Notes under the pieces: model-generated
Databases searched by the model: none
The model's input: the letters and a program-made list of their open reading frames with translations, nothing else
Told to the model about the DNA's origin: nothing
Source: Brevipalpus yothersi
Lineage: Eukaryota; Arthropoda; Arachnida; Trombidiformes; Tenuipalpidae
Assembly (NCBI GenBank): GCA_003956705.1
Contig: QZCP01000052.1
Coordinates: forward strand, 6,221 to 70,220
Reading direction: 5' to 3'
DNA: 64,000 nucleotides
Position numbers and translations under genes: made by a program
In this document: piece by piece, positions 1-13,824 of the stretch
How the letters are laid out: the number at the start of each line of letters is the position of its first letter
Position numbering within the stretch: the stretch's first letter is position 1

Positions 1-80
<80 letters not shown>
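1..80. repeat. (TC)n microsatellite at the window edge
   Basis: Pure TC dinucleotide repeat from the first base to about 80; it probably continues outside the window. It is the first of about ten long GA/TC tracts confined to the first 14 kb. Confidence 0.98.
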
Positions 81-83
<3 letters not shown>

Positions 84-1406
84 CACTTGGCCCTTTCTCT
101 CTCTATCTCTTTGGGACACTTCATTCATGTGAATAGAGATCGATAATTGAAAATCGAAGCGTTTCTAAGATGATCCTTTTAGCGGCAAAAACTTTTACTC
201 ATCTCTTCTAACGAGCTATGTGACTTGTCGTTATTCTCTCTATTCTTTTTATCTTCTTCCGAAATGATCACTTGGGAGTAAAAGTAAACCGCATCCCTTG
301 AGAACATTTAAGACCTTTTTTTTCCGAAACGATCGTTCGTTTGCGTGTATGGATCATTATCGTTATTATTAACAGGAAAATGTCGAAAAATCCATTTCAC
401 ATGCACTTTCCTCATCTGGAATGTTTTTTCTTCTTTTTCTCCTTCTTCTTCTTACAACTCTTTCATTTTCAACTCTTTTTTTATTTCTTTCTCTTCAATT
501 TTATCGTAAACTTGTATATGTATATACATAATTCAAAATATTTTACAATCATCAATGTATAGGTTCAGTCGAAAAAAAGTGAGTACATATACAGGTAAAC
601 TGTACTGGCCGACTGTTTGATAGAAATATTTTCTTTATCATTCATCTTGCATCAACCATTATTATAAATAAGTTTCCATGGAAGATGTTGATTTTTTTTC
701 TCATTCACTCATTTACACACACACATACAATCAATACAATCAATTTATCGACCCACATTGTGCTGATGATTCTTGGAGAATATAAGTAGTAATATGTATG
801 GGCGGTAAGAATTCATTTCACAAGATCAGATAATCTTTCTAAGCTCTAGAGATTGGGAAGTTTGAAAGAGAGAGAAAGTTCATTCAGTATTATTGGAGAT
901 TAGCTAACTTATTACACCCTCGACTATATATCATTTCGATGTTTGAGCCACACGCTTAACAGATAATCTGCCAATAAATCGGAGTATCAATCAAGTCGAC
1001 TAATGTTTTGTCACTATCAAGATCTGTTAACTGGATAAAACAATCAGGAGAAGATTGATAAAAAAAACTGGTGAGGAAAGCATGCTGATGATTTTCCTTC
1101 CCTCATATTATTGATATTTTTTCATACTAAAACATGATCAGAACTTTTTCTCAGCTTTCAACCAACAATACTGAAGCTACTTACTATACACAAAAGCCTC
1201 TCCCTGAATACAGAAAAGCTTTTCAAGATTGTGAAATGAGGTGTAAATATTGCTGATCAAGCAAATTAGTTAGATAGCTCAGTTGTTGATTTGATCAGCC
1301 AGTTGGCATTATGGTGACACTATCGAAACGTGTGTGTATTTGCTAGACCTTGTGGCTTTCGAATGATAAGGCGAAAATTTTCAACTCGCGTCAAGATCAG
1401 AAAATC

Positions 1407-1410
<4 letters not shown>
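81..1410. other. Gene-free stretch, nothing recognised
   Basis: AT-rich DNA with short pyrimidine runs. Open frames here are short and read low-complexity F/L/S-rich sequence from T-rich DNA. I see no splice-consistent exon chain, RNA gene or transposon domain. Confidence 0.6.

Positions 1411-1477
<67 letters not shown>
1411..1477. repeat. (TC)n microsatellite
   Basis: About 33 uninterrupted TC units. The strand to its right (1500-1700) is strongly purine-biased (GA/GAA/GGA-rich), so the TC tract abuts a degenerate GA-rich block. The open frames across it on both strands are by-products of the repeat. Confidence 0.97.
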
Positions 1478-1480
<3 letters not shown>

Positions 1481-2097
1481 TGATGCTGCAATCAGCGAGG
1501 GCTTAGAGCGGAACAAAGAGCAGCCTGGCGAAAAAAGAGAAGAAAAAGAGAAGGCAAAGAGGAGTGGAAGAGAAGAAGAAGAAGAGAGGGCAAAGCGTGA
1601 GGATTGAGCTGGAGAGAAAAATGTTGGAATGGGAATAAGAAGAGAATGGAGATGAAGGATGAGCCCGGTGATCATGAGAAGATAGGGAAGAGAGAGAGAA
1701 GGGCGGACACGGCAAGATGAATAGGCCGGAGAGCAGATTAGATGCTACAGAAACAGAGACAGAGATTCGGCATAGCGCTCCCTTGTGGCCAGTGACCGAG
1801 ATGTTTAGTTGTGTTCGAAAGAGAGAGAGAGAGAGAGAGAGAAAAGAATAAAGCGATAGCAATTGGCGCAAATCATTCACATTGACACACTGTGTATAGG
1901 AAAGAGAGAAGAGAGAAGAGAGAAGGAAAAATAATGATGCACCGTGTTTTGTGGTTAATGGTCAATCGGATAGGGTGCTGAGAAGAAGAGGAGATGGGAC
2001 AAAGCCAGTGTTTCTCGAAGAAATGCTCAAAGTGTAAGAAAGAGGATAGAGCCTCTTTTTCTCCATTGGCTGGATGGTCAGAAAAAATTCAATTACC

Positions 2098-2100
<3 letters not shown>

Positions 2101-2154
<54 letters not shown>
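2101..2154. repeat. (GA)n microsatellite
   Basis: About 27 uninterrupted GA units on the + strand. Confidence 0.97.
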
Positions 2155-2159
<5 letters not shown>

Positions 2160-2580
2160 AGCAACTCACAAATACACAGCTCAGAGTACTGGTGAGCTCA
2201 TGTATTCATTCCTAATAAATACAAGTATTCACCAAGGTGGAGACAGGTATGATAAATTATCCTAAATATTTTCCCCAACACCACTAGAGACTCTCCAAGA
2301 GCTGTTAGAGAGGGTCTTTCTTGCTCCTTAGGTGCTCTTTCGTTTTCTCTCTTTTGAATTCATTTGCTCTCTTTCTATCTCGCTTTCTCTCCACTTTTTC
2401 ACCCTGAGCTTCTTGAGCTATGGAATAGCTGAAAAAAGAACTCACACATAGATTTTTGTGTGTATGCATACGTTTACTGATCGATATAAGCGACTGGACC
2501 AATGAAAAATGTAAAATGAACGAGCCCACCTCTGATGATCCCCATGAAAATGAGGCATAAAATGAATGTGAACAAAGCTG

Positions 2581-2587
<7 letters not shown>

Positions 2588-2626
<39 letters not shown>
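2588..2626. repeat. (GA)n microsatellite
   Basis: About 19 GA units on the + strand. Confidence 0.96.
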
Positions 2627-2628
<2 letters not shown>

Positions 2629-3209
2629 AAGATCAGAGTCAAGATGAGCTATGAGCCGATGGGAGATCGGTTTGTGAATAAAAAATGATTATCATTCATG
2701 AGTCCTTATAGGAGACTCAAACAGATCACTCATAGTTCGAAAAAGAAGGAAAAAGAAGATGATCCATATTGTGAGCCAATAATGATTCGATGCTTGCATG
2801 TAACCGCAACAGTACCACTTGAGGAACGATTTTGTGAGAAGATAATGAAATAGAAAGAAATATTTTCCACATCCGATTCTCATCGTATACATGTATTCCT
2901 ACTCGCGTCACCCAAAGAATACATGTCCCTAAGATGTTATTCTTTTTCGCTGATCTAGATAGTGTATTTGAATTCCTAACTATTGATCATTTGTCTGCCT
3001 ATCTGTTTGGAAGTAAAGAGCGGGAAAAAAATATCACCGTCTAATATACGGCCATGTGGTGTCATGTTTGCTCAATGATTTAGACTATACATAAGTTGAA
3101 GCGAAATTTTGCGTGCTGATTGTCGCACGGCATTTGAATTTCGAAATGACCGAAGATTTCCGCTCCACCTCCACCTCCCCTCCCCATACCTGATGATCTT
3201 ACTACACTA

Positions 3210-3212
<3 letters not shown>

Positions 3213-3274
<62 letters not shown>
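3213..3274. repeat. (TC)n microsatellite
   Basis: About 31 TC units, opposite in purine orientation to the tracts on both sides. Confidence 0.97.
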
Positions 3275-3278
<4 letters not shown>

Positions 3279-4152
3279 TTTCCATATTTACGGGTTCAAT
3301 ATATACATTTGCTATCTCTCCTTGAATGGTTGAAATTTTTTTCTATACACACAAATCGACAGTTAATGCTTGAAATTTTTTCTCTCTCTCTCGCTTCTAT
3401 TTTCTTATGATAGAACAAAAAAAGTGAAAATAAGTAGAATGAGAGAGAGAAAAAAGCTGAACTATTTATCGAAGCAATTTTCCTTGAATAATCATGGGAA
3501 AATCAGAAGGCGCATTGATGAACCAAGCGTTTTCTTTTCTTGGCCAACTTTTAAATTACGGGTTATGCTGGGGACTCTCTTCGTTCACTCATTACATTCT
3601 CTTCTTATTCTTCTTATTCTGCTTCTTAAGACAGTTGGTTGGTTGCTGAAGAGAATCGGTTCCAATAATGAGAATAAGATGAGGGCAAATACTCAGGTTA
3701 AATTGTATTGTGAAGAAAATCGAGCGAATCTAGCGTAAATTGGTGAGCGAGAGAGAGAGAGAGTATGTATGAGTTGATCACGAATCATAATTTTTAGCTC
3801 ATTTCAAAAACAAAGTCTATCTTTCTTTACTTTACCTCTACAATACAATACACTTCCATTTATCAGCTTCTAATAAATACACACCGATATTTTTGCAAGT
3901 ATTTCCGGCGGAAAAATGTGAAGCTTTGATTTCTTTTTTTTTCTCCTTCTACTTTGCTCTCATTCTCTTCTTCTCTCTCTACACATTTGCTTCCATATAC
4001 ACAAACCCTGATGCATGAAGTCTACCTGAATGATTCCCCTAAAGTGATCAGTCAAAGTGAGAATAAAAAGTGGATACACACAGAGGATCAACATACACGA
4101 TGTGCGTAAGGCACATGATAGATCAGCTACAAGAACATGGACATTTTCCATG

Positions 4153-4156
<4 letters not shown>

Positions 4157-4212
<56 letters not shown>
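4157..4212. repeat. (GA)n microsatellite
   Basis: About 28 GA units on the + strand. Confidence 0.97.
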
Positions 4213-4216
<4 letters not shown>

Positions 4217-6894
4217 CTTATGGGACCTTATGTGACGGGTAAAACGGAGGAAAAAAATAAAGCTTCTTTCGAATAGAGAAAAAAAAGGTCCGCCTGAAAG
4301 AAGGCGAGTGACCAGAATAATCTACCATGAACAAGGCCGACTTTAGTTTCGGGCTACGAATTTTAACTGTGTTCCCCTCATAAAAGTGAAACACCAAAAA
4401 CCCGGGCGGCCCTAACGTTAGATTGTAATACAGCATTTTTCGGGTCTCTCTCTCTTTCTCTCTTCTCTCTTCTCTCTATAGCGTTTGAGCGTGAATACAA
4501 GCCACTTTGATGGATCGGGTGAGTTGGCCCAGCAAAGTTCAAGTGAAAATCGCACAAGCAAATAATATTCACCATTTCGAAATGTCTGTGTATGTGTATA
4601 TGTCCTGTGCGTTTTTCGTCGGCAAATAACATGGCCGCGGAGTGGCTCTCATACGTATTTCCGGACACCTCAGTGGGTGTCGTGAATAGAACAGAAGTGG
4701 ACCATAGAAGAAGAAGTAGTAGTGATAGTAGTTGTTGATGTATGTATGTCTTATATTGGCGGCATAAGAGTCCAGTAAACGATTGGAAGCTGGGTGAAAG
4801 TGACCTGAACACAGAGAGCGACAAGGGAAAAGTTCTTAAGCTGATCTTCTCTCTTCTCTCTCTCGCTATCATTCTTTCGCATATATTGTGAATACTTGTC
4901 CTAAAGTCAGAAAAAAGGATGGCTTGGATGTCAAAAGTCAAGCATGTTATTGTGATACGACCCATCAAAAATTGAAAAATATATACATATACACTCACTG
5001 AAGGTCGGATGTGAGTATGATAATTGGTTGCGATAAAAAAGAATATCAATAATCGGATCACTTTACAAAAATTAGCTAAGATACTGACCATTGGCCAGAA
5101 GGCTAGTCAAACGGGATCTCCAGCATGAAGTTCAAGGGGAAGATGAAGGAGAAAGAAAACAAAAAACAAGACCTGTCCAGGATGGAATAGAGAGAGATGA
5201 ATTTCCCTGCTGATGGATGTGAGCATCTCATTTGCAGTCTTAGTTATGATTTTAGTTTCAAGCATTATCATCATGCGCATGATGATAGAAGAGATGAAGA
5301 GAGAGAGAGAGAGAGTGAGAAGATAGCTTTGAAAATGATTCTCTTTTCACGTGGTCGTGATCAATGTCATGATAGTGAATGTCATTCATCAATCTAATTG
5401 GTGCAAAACATCGCGAAAAGAGAGACGTTAAGTTGATGAAGAAAGCGATCAAAATCACATATCAGAGTGGTTGAAATGCTCGCAACCATATCGTGTAACA
5501 TCCATTGGCTTTTGAGCATCCAGTATTCATGGGTTCATGATGATGAGCAGATTTTGTATTGTCGGCAACATGGGGAAGGGAGAGAGAGACACACATCATG
5601 ATGAAAATGAGAATCAGGCAAGATGAAGGTTCAGCTTGACAGTATAATGTTACACTCAATCAAGTGATCAAATATTCGTGAAACTTGATCAAAGTTTCGG
5701 AAGAGAGAGAAAATGTGTGATAAGAAGGAAAAGAATTTCACTGTTTGAGTGTGAAATTTTTCGAAGCTTAAAATTGAAATGGTTTCATGTGGCACTCGAA
5801 TATCATATCATACTGGACTCGGAATAGATTGACGGACTCAATGGAGCAACAAATGAACACTTATAGTCGATGCTGGAATAAAAAAGAGAAAATACGAATT
5901 GAGAGAGAGTATCAAAATTCTATCTACTCATTCGCATGAATAACACACGCTTGGATGAGCAATAAGTTCCTCTGGATATCGAAAAACTTCATGTAGTATT
6001 CCTCTCACTTCATCCAAGGATCATGAAGGAATCATATCTCGATCAAAGTGAGCCAAAATATTCCACGTTCTTATCAGCTCTCTGTCCTTCTCAAATATGT
6101 ATTCTGATAAGTATACATTTCAACTGGATTGTAACTATGATGCAATATTTCAAGATGAATTCCAGCACACTTGAAACAACTTTTTATCAACCTTTGGTCA
6201 CTATTTGAAGTTTCACCATCATATTTCTCTCATATTCCGATAGATCCTATGATTCTCTTTTTTCCTCTTCTTCTTTTGATTATCATTTATTTTCTTCTCA
6301 TCACCAAGATTTGCTTGAGTAATCATTCTTATATCTCTTGTTAACTCTCTCTCTCTCTCTGCTTTCTTTCTGCCACTTCCTTTGTACTTTCTCACCACTT
6401 TCTTTCAAAAAGGAATCTTGGAAAAGGTTCTCCTAGCAATACAGAATCATCCAAACGTAGTTAGGCATATACAAGCAATCGCTATACCTTGTGGAACAGT
6501 CTCGACATTTTCCCATCAAACCTTGCAAGGAATCAATCTTCTTCAAACCTTTCTCTCTTGCTGATGGACAGTCTATAACTTGCTTGTATACTGGGATACA
6601 GTTTTCTTTTATCATAACATGTATTCCTTCCAGATGAAGAATACTTCTCTTTTGGCCACAAGCATTCTATCATTTCTCTTTCTCTCTTCTGGAAGTAAAG
6701 GAAAAGAAAAATATATATACACCATTCGTTACCATAGCTTTGTACTTTCTCTCCACACACACATATGTGTGTGTATATATAGATACACATAAACTTTCTC
6801 GGATGATAGAGGCTTGATTCATTCACACATTCACAATCAATAACAATAACGAATCAGCAGGCCAAAGTTCAGCTTATGCTCCGAAGAAGAATTT

Positions 6895-6895
<1 letters not shown>

Positions 6896-6946
<51 letters not shown>
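6896..6946. repeat. (CT)n microsatellite
   Basis: About 25 CT units on the + strand. Confidence 0.97.
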
Positions 6947-6949
<3 letters not shown>

Positions 6950-9900
6950 ATCATCCAACAGTAACTCTTCATTTTTCCATGAGCCTCATCGAGATCATAT
7001 CGTATGTTTTTGCTATCCAGATTCCAACTTATATCCACTCATCAGCCGATTTATCAGATTTTATTCAATCATCTTTCTGTCATCTCCCGCTGACTCCAGC
7101 CTTTTACTATACTTCCAAAGCTTCTATCACTTTTTCACCTTCTCTCTCCATGCATGTTGGGGGAGAGAGAGAATATATATATTATGCAAACGATTGTGCA
7201 TTGATGGCGATTTATTGCCTCACACTGAGATGAATGAATTGATTTCATCACCACATAGTCACATGAAACAATGGAACCACTGTCAAAGCTATGAAAAGTA
7301 GGGGAAATAATGTGCATATACACTGTATTCTTTATACAATTGACTGGGCCCTTGATATGGTCTGCAGGTTTCTTTTCAAATGCTCTAGCTGTCTGAACTC
7401 ATGAAACTTTTCATGGAATATTATTTCCTCCATGTACCCAGAGTTTCGATTGTAGATCTATCTTGTCAATTTTTACCAGCTAGAAAAGAGAAAATTTTCA
7501 CCTAAAAAAGATCAGATTGGCCTAGATCGACAGCACCTTACTGATAGATTGGACCAATGGCAATGCAGAGACTGTCATAAACATCAACGTGCCTTGGGCA
7601 CTTGTCCGCCTTTTTCTTACTCTCTCATATTTTCTCTCTCTTCTCAATTATAAGGTAAGAAGAAGGGCTATTTTGTGAAACCTTTTCTCTTCTTCTTCTT
7701 CTTCTTTCAAACTTGTTCTCCAAAAACTCTTATCCAGCCTCTTCTGTTACTTGTTTCCTCTTGATGTTCAAGAGGAGAAAAAAAAATATGCATACTCGTG
7801 CAGCCACTTGTGTATAGGACAAGAGAGAAAAATGAGAGAGAGATAAGATTCACATAGCCTGTGAATGGGTCATGTTTTAGCCTGGAAGAATGTTCATTTC
7901 GGTACCAAGGCAATACATGACTTTGAGGCAAGCAAGGTTCTCTCTCTCTCCTCATCATGATGAGAAATTTTCTCTCTCTTTACTCTCTCTGCTTCATGTA
8001 AACTATGGTTTGAATACAGTCATCGTATGGTGATCAGTCTTCCATCCATTCACACACAACTAGTTGTCCTCTCTCTTTTTCTCTTCTCTCAGCCTCTCAT
8101 CAGTGGCCAGTCTCTGCCTCTCGTCTATCACAAGGCTGATGGGCCGAACGAGCAAAAGTTTGAATTCTGGTTCTCTCTGATGCCTTCAATCTTCAATTCT
8201 TTTAGACCCTTAAATTTACATCTTTATCCAGAGATAAGAGAGACACAGAAAGCGGCTAATCAGTAATATTCAAGTTATCCTACTATTAACATGATGACGA
8301 TTTTTGAGCCTCATAATCGCAATGAGGCAGGAGAGAAAACAATTCGTACTCACACAGATAGCTTTGTAAAAGAGAGAGCAAAGAACTTTGATGTGCCTGC
8401 TGCAATGACCTCTTGCCTCTTCCTCGAGGAATTTCAGCACAGAATACTGTACTATTAGTGGTCAAATTTTTTTCTTCCAGAGAAAATTTTAATCTGTGGT
8501 TTGCGTGCTCGAAAAAGTTTTGCCTTTCCTTTAGTGATGAAAATTCACCAAATCAAAATCTAAAGGACCAATTGAATGGAGATGTTTAACGATAGCGGCC
8601 AGTATAATGAATACTGTGAATCGGTGCATCAACAATTGGGCTCAATGACACTACTACTGATGCTCAGCTAGTGGGCTATATACTTTTTGGTTAGTTTGAG
8701 AATTGATTATGATAACTGATCTGACCGCAAAAAAACAGATTTCCCATGCCTACCTCGTTCTGGAGGAATATGAAGAGGGAGAAAAAGTTTTACAAATCTG
8801 AGGATGTTTCTTTTTACTTGATTATTCTGACAAGAAATTTGAAAAATTGATTCCGAATAGCATGTTTTATGGTTGCAAATTATGATCTCATTCCAAGAAC
8901 GAAGATGAAAAGTCAAAGAGGAAGCTGATAAAAAAAGATTTTGTTAAATTTTTAAGCTTTTCAAGATTGTCAAAAGCTAAGCAGTAACTGAGAAGAGAGA
9001 AAGAGAAAAAGAAAGAGAGAGAGAGGAGAAGTTGATGAGAATGATAAATGGGATGTTGAATGGCCATCCATTCATCTCATACACCAGTAAAATTAATGAT
9101 TCACCTTATTGAATCAACTGATTGGCCACATTAGGGCAGTTTTTGAAAAATGATGGTGATCAAGTTTCATTTAAGCTTCCAGTTTGGTCTCTCTCTCTCT
9201 CTCTCTCAGCATCACCATTTTCACATCATTTTTTATTTCATCTCATAATCATTTTCTCTCTCTTTCTCCTTCTTCTATGGCCACTCAACCGAGTCTCATT
9301 TTTAACACATCATCATCGGGATCATTTTTTTCCAATGATATATAGGACAACAGTCACCCCAATTAAATGGACTGGAATACAAATCAACAGCTATGAAGTG
9401 TGTCCAAAAGTGGGGCCACTTCATGTCCAAATCGATCGAAAGTATCAACAGGACACACATAGACACCCAAGTGATGAACGATGGTCAAAGTGGTAGTTGA
9501 TTGAATGGGTGTTCGGGTGGGAGAAGGAAAGCAAATTGAATTAAGCAAGCATAGGTGTAGACAGTGGTGAAGTATGGCGAATAGATATACCGTTGAAATA
9601 CTTTTGATCATGATAGGGCAAAAAGGTGAGATGTGGGTGATGGTGATTACAAGTGGATCAGAACCTTGCCCGGGAAAAAGCTGGTGAGAATTGGCCATGA
9701 AGTGGAAGAAGTAGAGAAGGAAGAAGAAGAAGAAGAAGAACAGGAGATCGGAGCAAGCATCATTGACAATTTACCAGGTAATCAATTATGCCACTACTAC
9801 TACTACATAGGCTTCTGTATGTATATGTGTGTGTGTGTGTGTTCGATTGCCTACTGAACTACTAGTGTAGTACTACTAACATTAGAATAGCATCCATCGT

Positions 9901-10172
9901 CGTCAAGTGAGTGAGCGAACAAGGATTGAGTATTTGGGCGATGCTTATTGAAATGGATCACTTGCAGCTTCAGCTTCATCCCAGCTTCTGGCTTGCCGAT
10001 CATCGACCATCCATCAACTGGAATACAATCACGATGATGAGTCTCAACAGTCAAGTGAGAGAGAGAGAGAGAGACAAGGTAAGCGAATATAAGCAAAGTG
10101 ATCGGAATGAGCAAGAAAAATTCTTTCGCTTCTCTATTCCTCGTTCATCAGAATATTGGGAGGAATAGTGCA
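6947..10172. other. Gene-free stretch, nothing recognised
   Basis: AT-rich DNA with short TC/GA runs, a GAA-rich run near 9717-9739 and a short (GT)n near 9827-9842. Open frames such as 9122-9496 (+) and 9384-9698 (-) overlap each other and carry no family signature. No RNA gene or transposon domain was seen. Confidence 0.5.
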
Positions 10173-10307
10173 AGAGAGAGAGAGAGAGAGAGAGAGCAAA
10201 TTCCTTTGCCACATTCTTATCGTCTTCATGAATATTATTAAAAAATCGTTTCGTTTGACAACAACGTCTGGAGGATCATCATCAGATTTTCTTCTTCTTT
10301 CATGATG

Positions 10308-10364
<57 letters not shown>
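10173..10364. repeat. Paired (GA)n microsatellites
   Basis: Two GA tracts, about 10173-10196 and 10314-10364, separated by roughly 115 bp of unique sequence, both with purines on the + strand. Confidence 0.95.
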
Positions 10365-10368
<4 letters not shown>

Positions 10369-12218
10369 CGCTGGAGAATTTTTTTATCCATTCATCATAA
10401 GTGGACATTAAAAATTTTGACTTTGATTTTGAGCATAAGTTATAAGATCTTGTTCGATTATGAATGTGACATTGATGTGGTGAAAGAGTGAAGGAATTAG
10501 AAAGAAGAGAAAGAATAAATTTCCAAGATTTTTAAGATTGTAATCGATACATGACTGTGTTTCAAATCTTTTCACTCATCTCTATATACACATCGCTTTT
10601 TTAGGGTGAGAGATGAAGATAAAATGAGATGGAAGAGGATCATGAAGGATAAAAATGAGAGAAAGAGAGAGAAGAAAAAATGAGAAGCCTGATAGAGTGA
10701 ACAGTATTTCTGATCTTTTTTTTCAGAAGAGGTGAAATGAATATCATCATGAAAAGAAGAAGAGGAGAGAGAAAGATAAAAATTGATTCTTCTCTTTCAA
10801 AATCCTCTTTCATCAGAAAAAGATTATACCTCTTCATGGATAAAGTTTTATCCTCTCCATAAATGGAATGGATATGTTGTCAATTGAATTTTTTCTTTGA
10901 ATTTGTACATAATACTGGCTTGACCAAGATGGAATGGGTGCTAATCCCGGCACCGCAAGTGGTCAGTCAAACAATTTAGGGCCCTTCAATTGATTTGTGT
11001 GTGTGTGTGAATTTGATTTATCAAAGAAGGAATTGAATCGAATGTAAAAGGGAAAGACTTCGATTGACTGATCTTTCTTTCATCTGAAACATATTTTCTA
11101 TCCCATATTGGGCCTATCCTTGGAATTGTTGAGAGCAACCAAATCCATAATGTTCATCATGTTCTTTTGGATGTAAACATTCTCTAAATGGTCATTCAAC
11201 TTTTGATGAGATCACGTTTGATAATCTCATGCAATTTGATTGAGTCAAAGAATTTGATGGAATCTTCCTATCATCAAAGTAACGGTAAAAAAATAACAGT
11301 TTAACTGTATTGAACAAAATTTTTTTATTGATTTTTCATCCAAAACTGGCCAAACTATGAGCATAACTTCTGATCTGGATTGCAATCAAGTAAATCATTG
11401 AATGAATGAGATGATTCATCACGGGATAACTTAAATGGTGAGTTTTCGATTCAAATTGTTGATAAGAGAAGTTAGTTTAGAAGCGATTTGTTCAATCAAA
11501 ATTTGAAAAGTGCCGAGGTGCTGAAATGATGTACAAATAGCGTTTTCAAGCCATCAACTTGCCAATTTCTGCCTCTATCTACTGGATTATCGGTATGATA
11601 ACTATCTTAGACCCATACATTCATTAGCCTGTTATCTAAAAACCGAAACGTAAGCAAGAGAAAACAAATTGGTGCATATTTTCTAAAATCAGGAGCTGTA
11701 AAATCAACGAGGCTCAGGTGTCTTATTTTATTTCCAGCAGTTGATCTACTTTCAATGACTATTGTTGAAACAATAGACTTCTATATTAAAATATCTGAGC
11801 CAAAAAATGAATACTAAAAGGATTACAGATGAGAAATCTGAGAAAATAAGCCAGTATTCAGTTTTAAGCATGAAGTGATTTTACTGACAGATAGAATGAT
11901 AATGTTTCACTGTGAATTGATTAAAGAATAATTTGAGATGATTTGTCACCAGTGTTTATGGTTGATTTGAATGATTTACCGACTTGAAGTAGTGACTTTA
12001 TGACAATCTCGAAATAGGACATATATATACATACATACATTTTGGAGTAGAAATCATTCCCTGAAATGTTTCCAATTCCATTTGGCAGTCACCGACTTAT
12101 GGTAAGATTAATTATGTCCCCAGCGCTAAGCGTTTTATCATTTTACTCAAAGTCCTGTCAAGTTAGCACAGCCACTTAGTTACTTGGTGGGTGAGTAAAG
12201 TTTTGCGGGTTTTTCTCT

Positions 12219-12254
<36 letters not shown>

Positions 12255-13694
12255 TTCTTCTTCTCATTCTTTTTCTTCTATATATCTTGCAAAAATTTGA
12301 GCTTAAATTTCACATAATTCATAAGCTCCGATCAATACATATTTTGTTGGGTGATGATTTGCTGATGACTTGGCGGAAAAAATTTTGCTTCACACTTGCT
12401 CTTTATACATTTGGCCAAAGGTCATAGGTTTCCGTTACTTTCGGGAAAAGTTCATGGGTTCTGCATGAAGGTGATGGAAACATGGATGAATTGAACTAGC
12501 GATGATTTGTATTTTTTTCTCCTCTCGATTATAAGCAGTTGGTGAGAAAGATCGCTAGTTGATACATCTTATCGTTTTAAGTGATTTTTTCACTCAAAAA
12601 AGATTCAAAAACCCCCTAAAATGAATTACCTGACAAAGTAACGGTCAAAAAGAGAGAATAGAATAATTGAAGGTCACTTAACTGTGAGAGAATTTCAATA
12701 AGTTAAGCAATAAGAAAGTGAAGTGAAAAAATCCCCCAACATGATGGAATATCAAGTCAATCGATGTGGACACAGTGAAGATGGCTCAAGAAAAAAGGAT
12801 GTGATTCCAAGTGGGAAGATGTTTCGAATTCTTCTGAAATCAATTTGTTGTGTTAATTCACACAACAATATTTCTTTGCTCTTTCAAAAGGTTCTCGGAA
12901 AAAAGAGGGAAAGAGAGAAGAAATACTCTTCACCCAAAGTGTTACATTTCATTGGAAAAGATGATGATGAAAGTGGTCTCTCTTTCTCTTCTCTTCATCT
13001 TCTCAATGATGAAAAAATAATAATGATGATGAAAATATTTTCTTTTTCGTTCAAATCATACTTCAATCTTTTCCACTCATTCATTCATTCATTCTCTTTT
13101 CAATCTAATACATGGCAAGTTTTCTCTCTCTCTCTCTCTCTCTTCATGGTTGATAGTTTATCGGTTGGAAGGGCAACTGATTGATGACCTTAAAATTGGC
13201 TTACAATGTTGTTCGGAATGTCGACAATTTAATTCATGATTTCTAATGACATGATAATCGACCAAATGTCGACCCAAAATTTGAGAATCCAATCCATCGT
13301 TCACTTCTATCTATTCCATTTCATCTAACTTTTTCAATGAAACCCAAATGAGTGTCACATACACTCACACACACACACACACACACAGTGAGTGACCCCA
13401 ACGATAATCCACCAAAAATTGAATTGAACGGCTGCTGTTCACCATCAGTCTGGCAGCCCAGCCATACACACATGCATACACACACACATGCATACACAAA
13501 CGGTACCACCGAAATGGTAATCGATGTATCAAGCTGAACTGAGGGATTCATGGCAATGAATTTGGGCATAAGTTTAGGGCCACAAAAATCGACCTCCAAG
13601 CCGGCCAAGTCACCTCCTCTTGGTTTGTTGAGGTCGCTTCTTCTTTTGCTCGCCCATCGCAGGAGGGTAAAAGGTTGAACATATCGTTTTGGCC

Positions 13695-13698
<4 letters not shown>
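10365..13698. other. Gene-free stretch with CTT-rich run
   Basis: AT-rich DNA. A degenerate CTT/TCT tract lies at about 12221-12264, a short CT run at about 13122-13142 and a short (AC)n at about 13367-13387. I found no exon chain with family similarity on either strand. Confidence 0.5.
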
Positions 13699-13766
<68 letters not shown>

Positions 13767-13793
13767 CTCTCTCTCTCTCTCTCTCTCTCTCTA

Positions 13794-13820
<27 letters not shown>
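13699..13820. repeat. Compound (GA)n-(CT)n-(GA)n palindromic microsatellite
   Basis: GA repeat at 13699-13764 (about 33 units) is followed with no spacer by CT at 13765-13792 (about 14 units), then two A bases and GA at 13795-13820 (about 13 units). The GA and CT blocks are mutually complementary, so a strand can fold on itself at either junction. Confidence 0.97.

Positions 13821-13824
<4 letters not shown>

Larger units (their letters stand above)
1478..6895. other. Gene-free, GA/TC-rich stretch
   Basis: Contains GA tracts at about 1821-1842, 2101-2154, 2588-2626 and 4157-4212 and a TC tract at 3213-3274, separated by unique AT-rich DNA. The longest open frame is 4378-5091 on the minus strand (237 codons). 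Its product is low-complexity where it crosses repeats, has no recognisable domain and shows no clear start or splice context, so I treat it as chance. This may be intergenic DNA or part of a very long intron or regulatory region of a gene left of the window. Confidence 0.55.

Noticed and set aside
1350..1880. Overlapping open frames on both strands (85, 92 and 125 codons)
   Set aside because: They read through the TC tract and the adjacent GA-rich DNA, giving Ser-Leu and Arg-Glu repeats on opposite strands. This is typical of microsatellites, not genes.
4378..5091. 237-codon minus-strand open frame
   Set aside because: Longest frame in the gene-free part, but the product shows no domain, contains repeat-derived Arg/Glu and Leu runs, and lacks splice or start support. 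It remains possible but unsupported.
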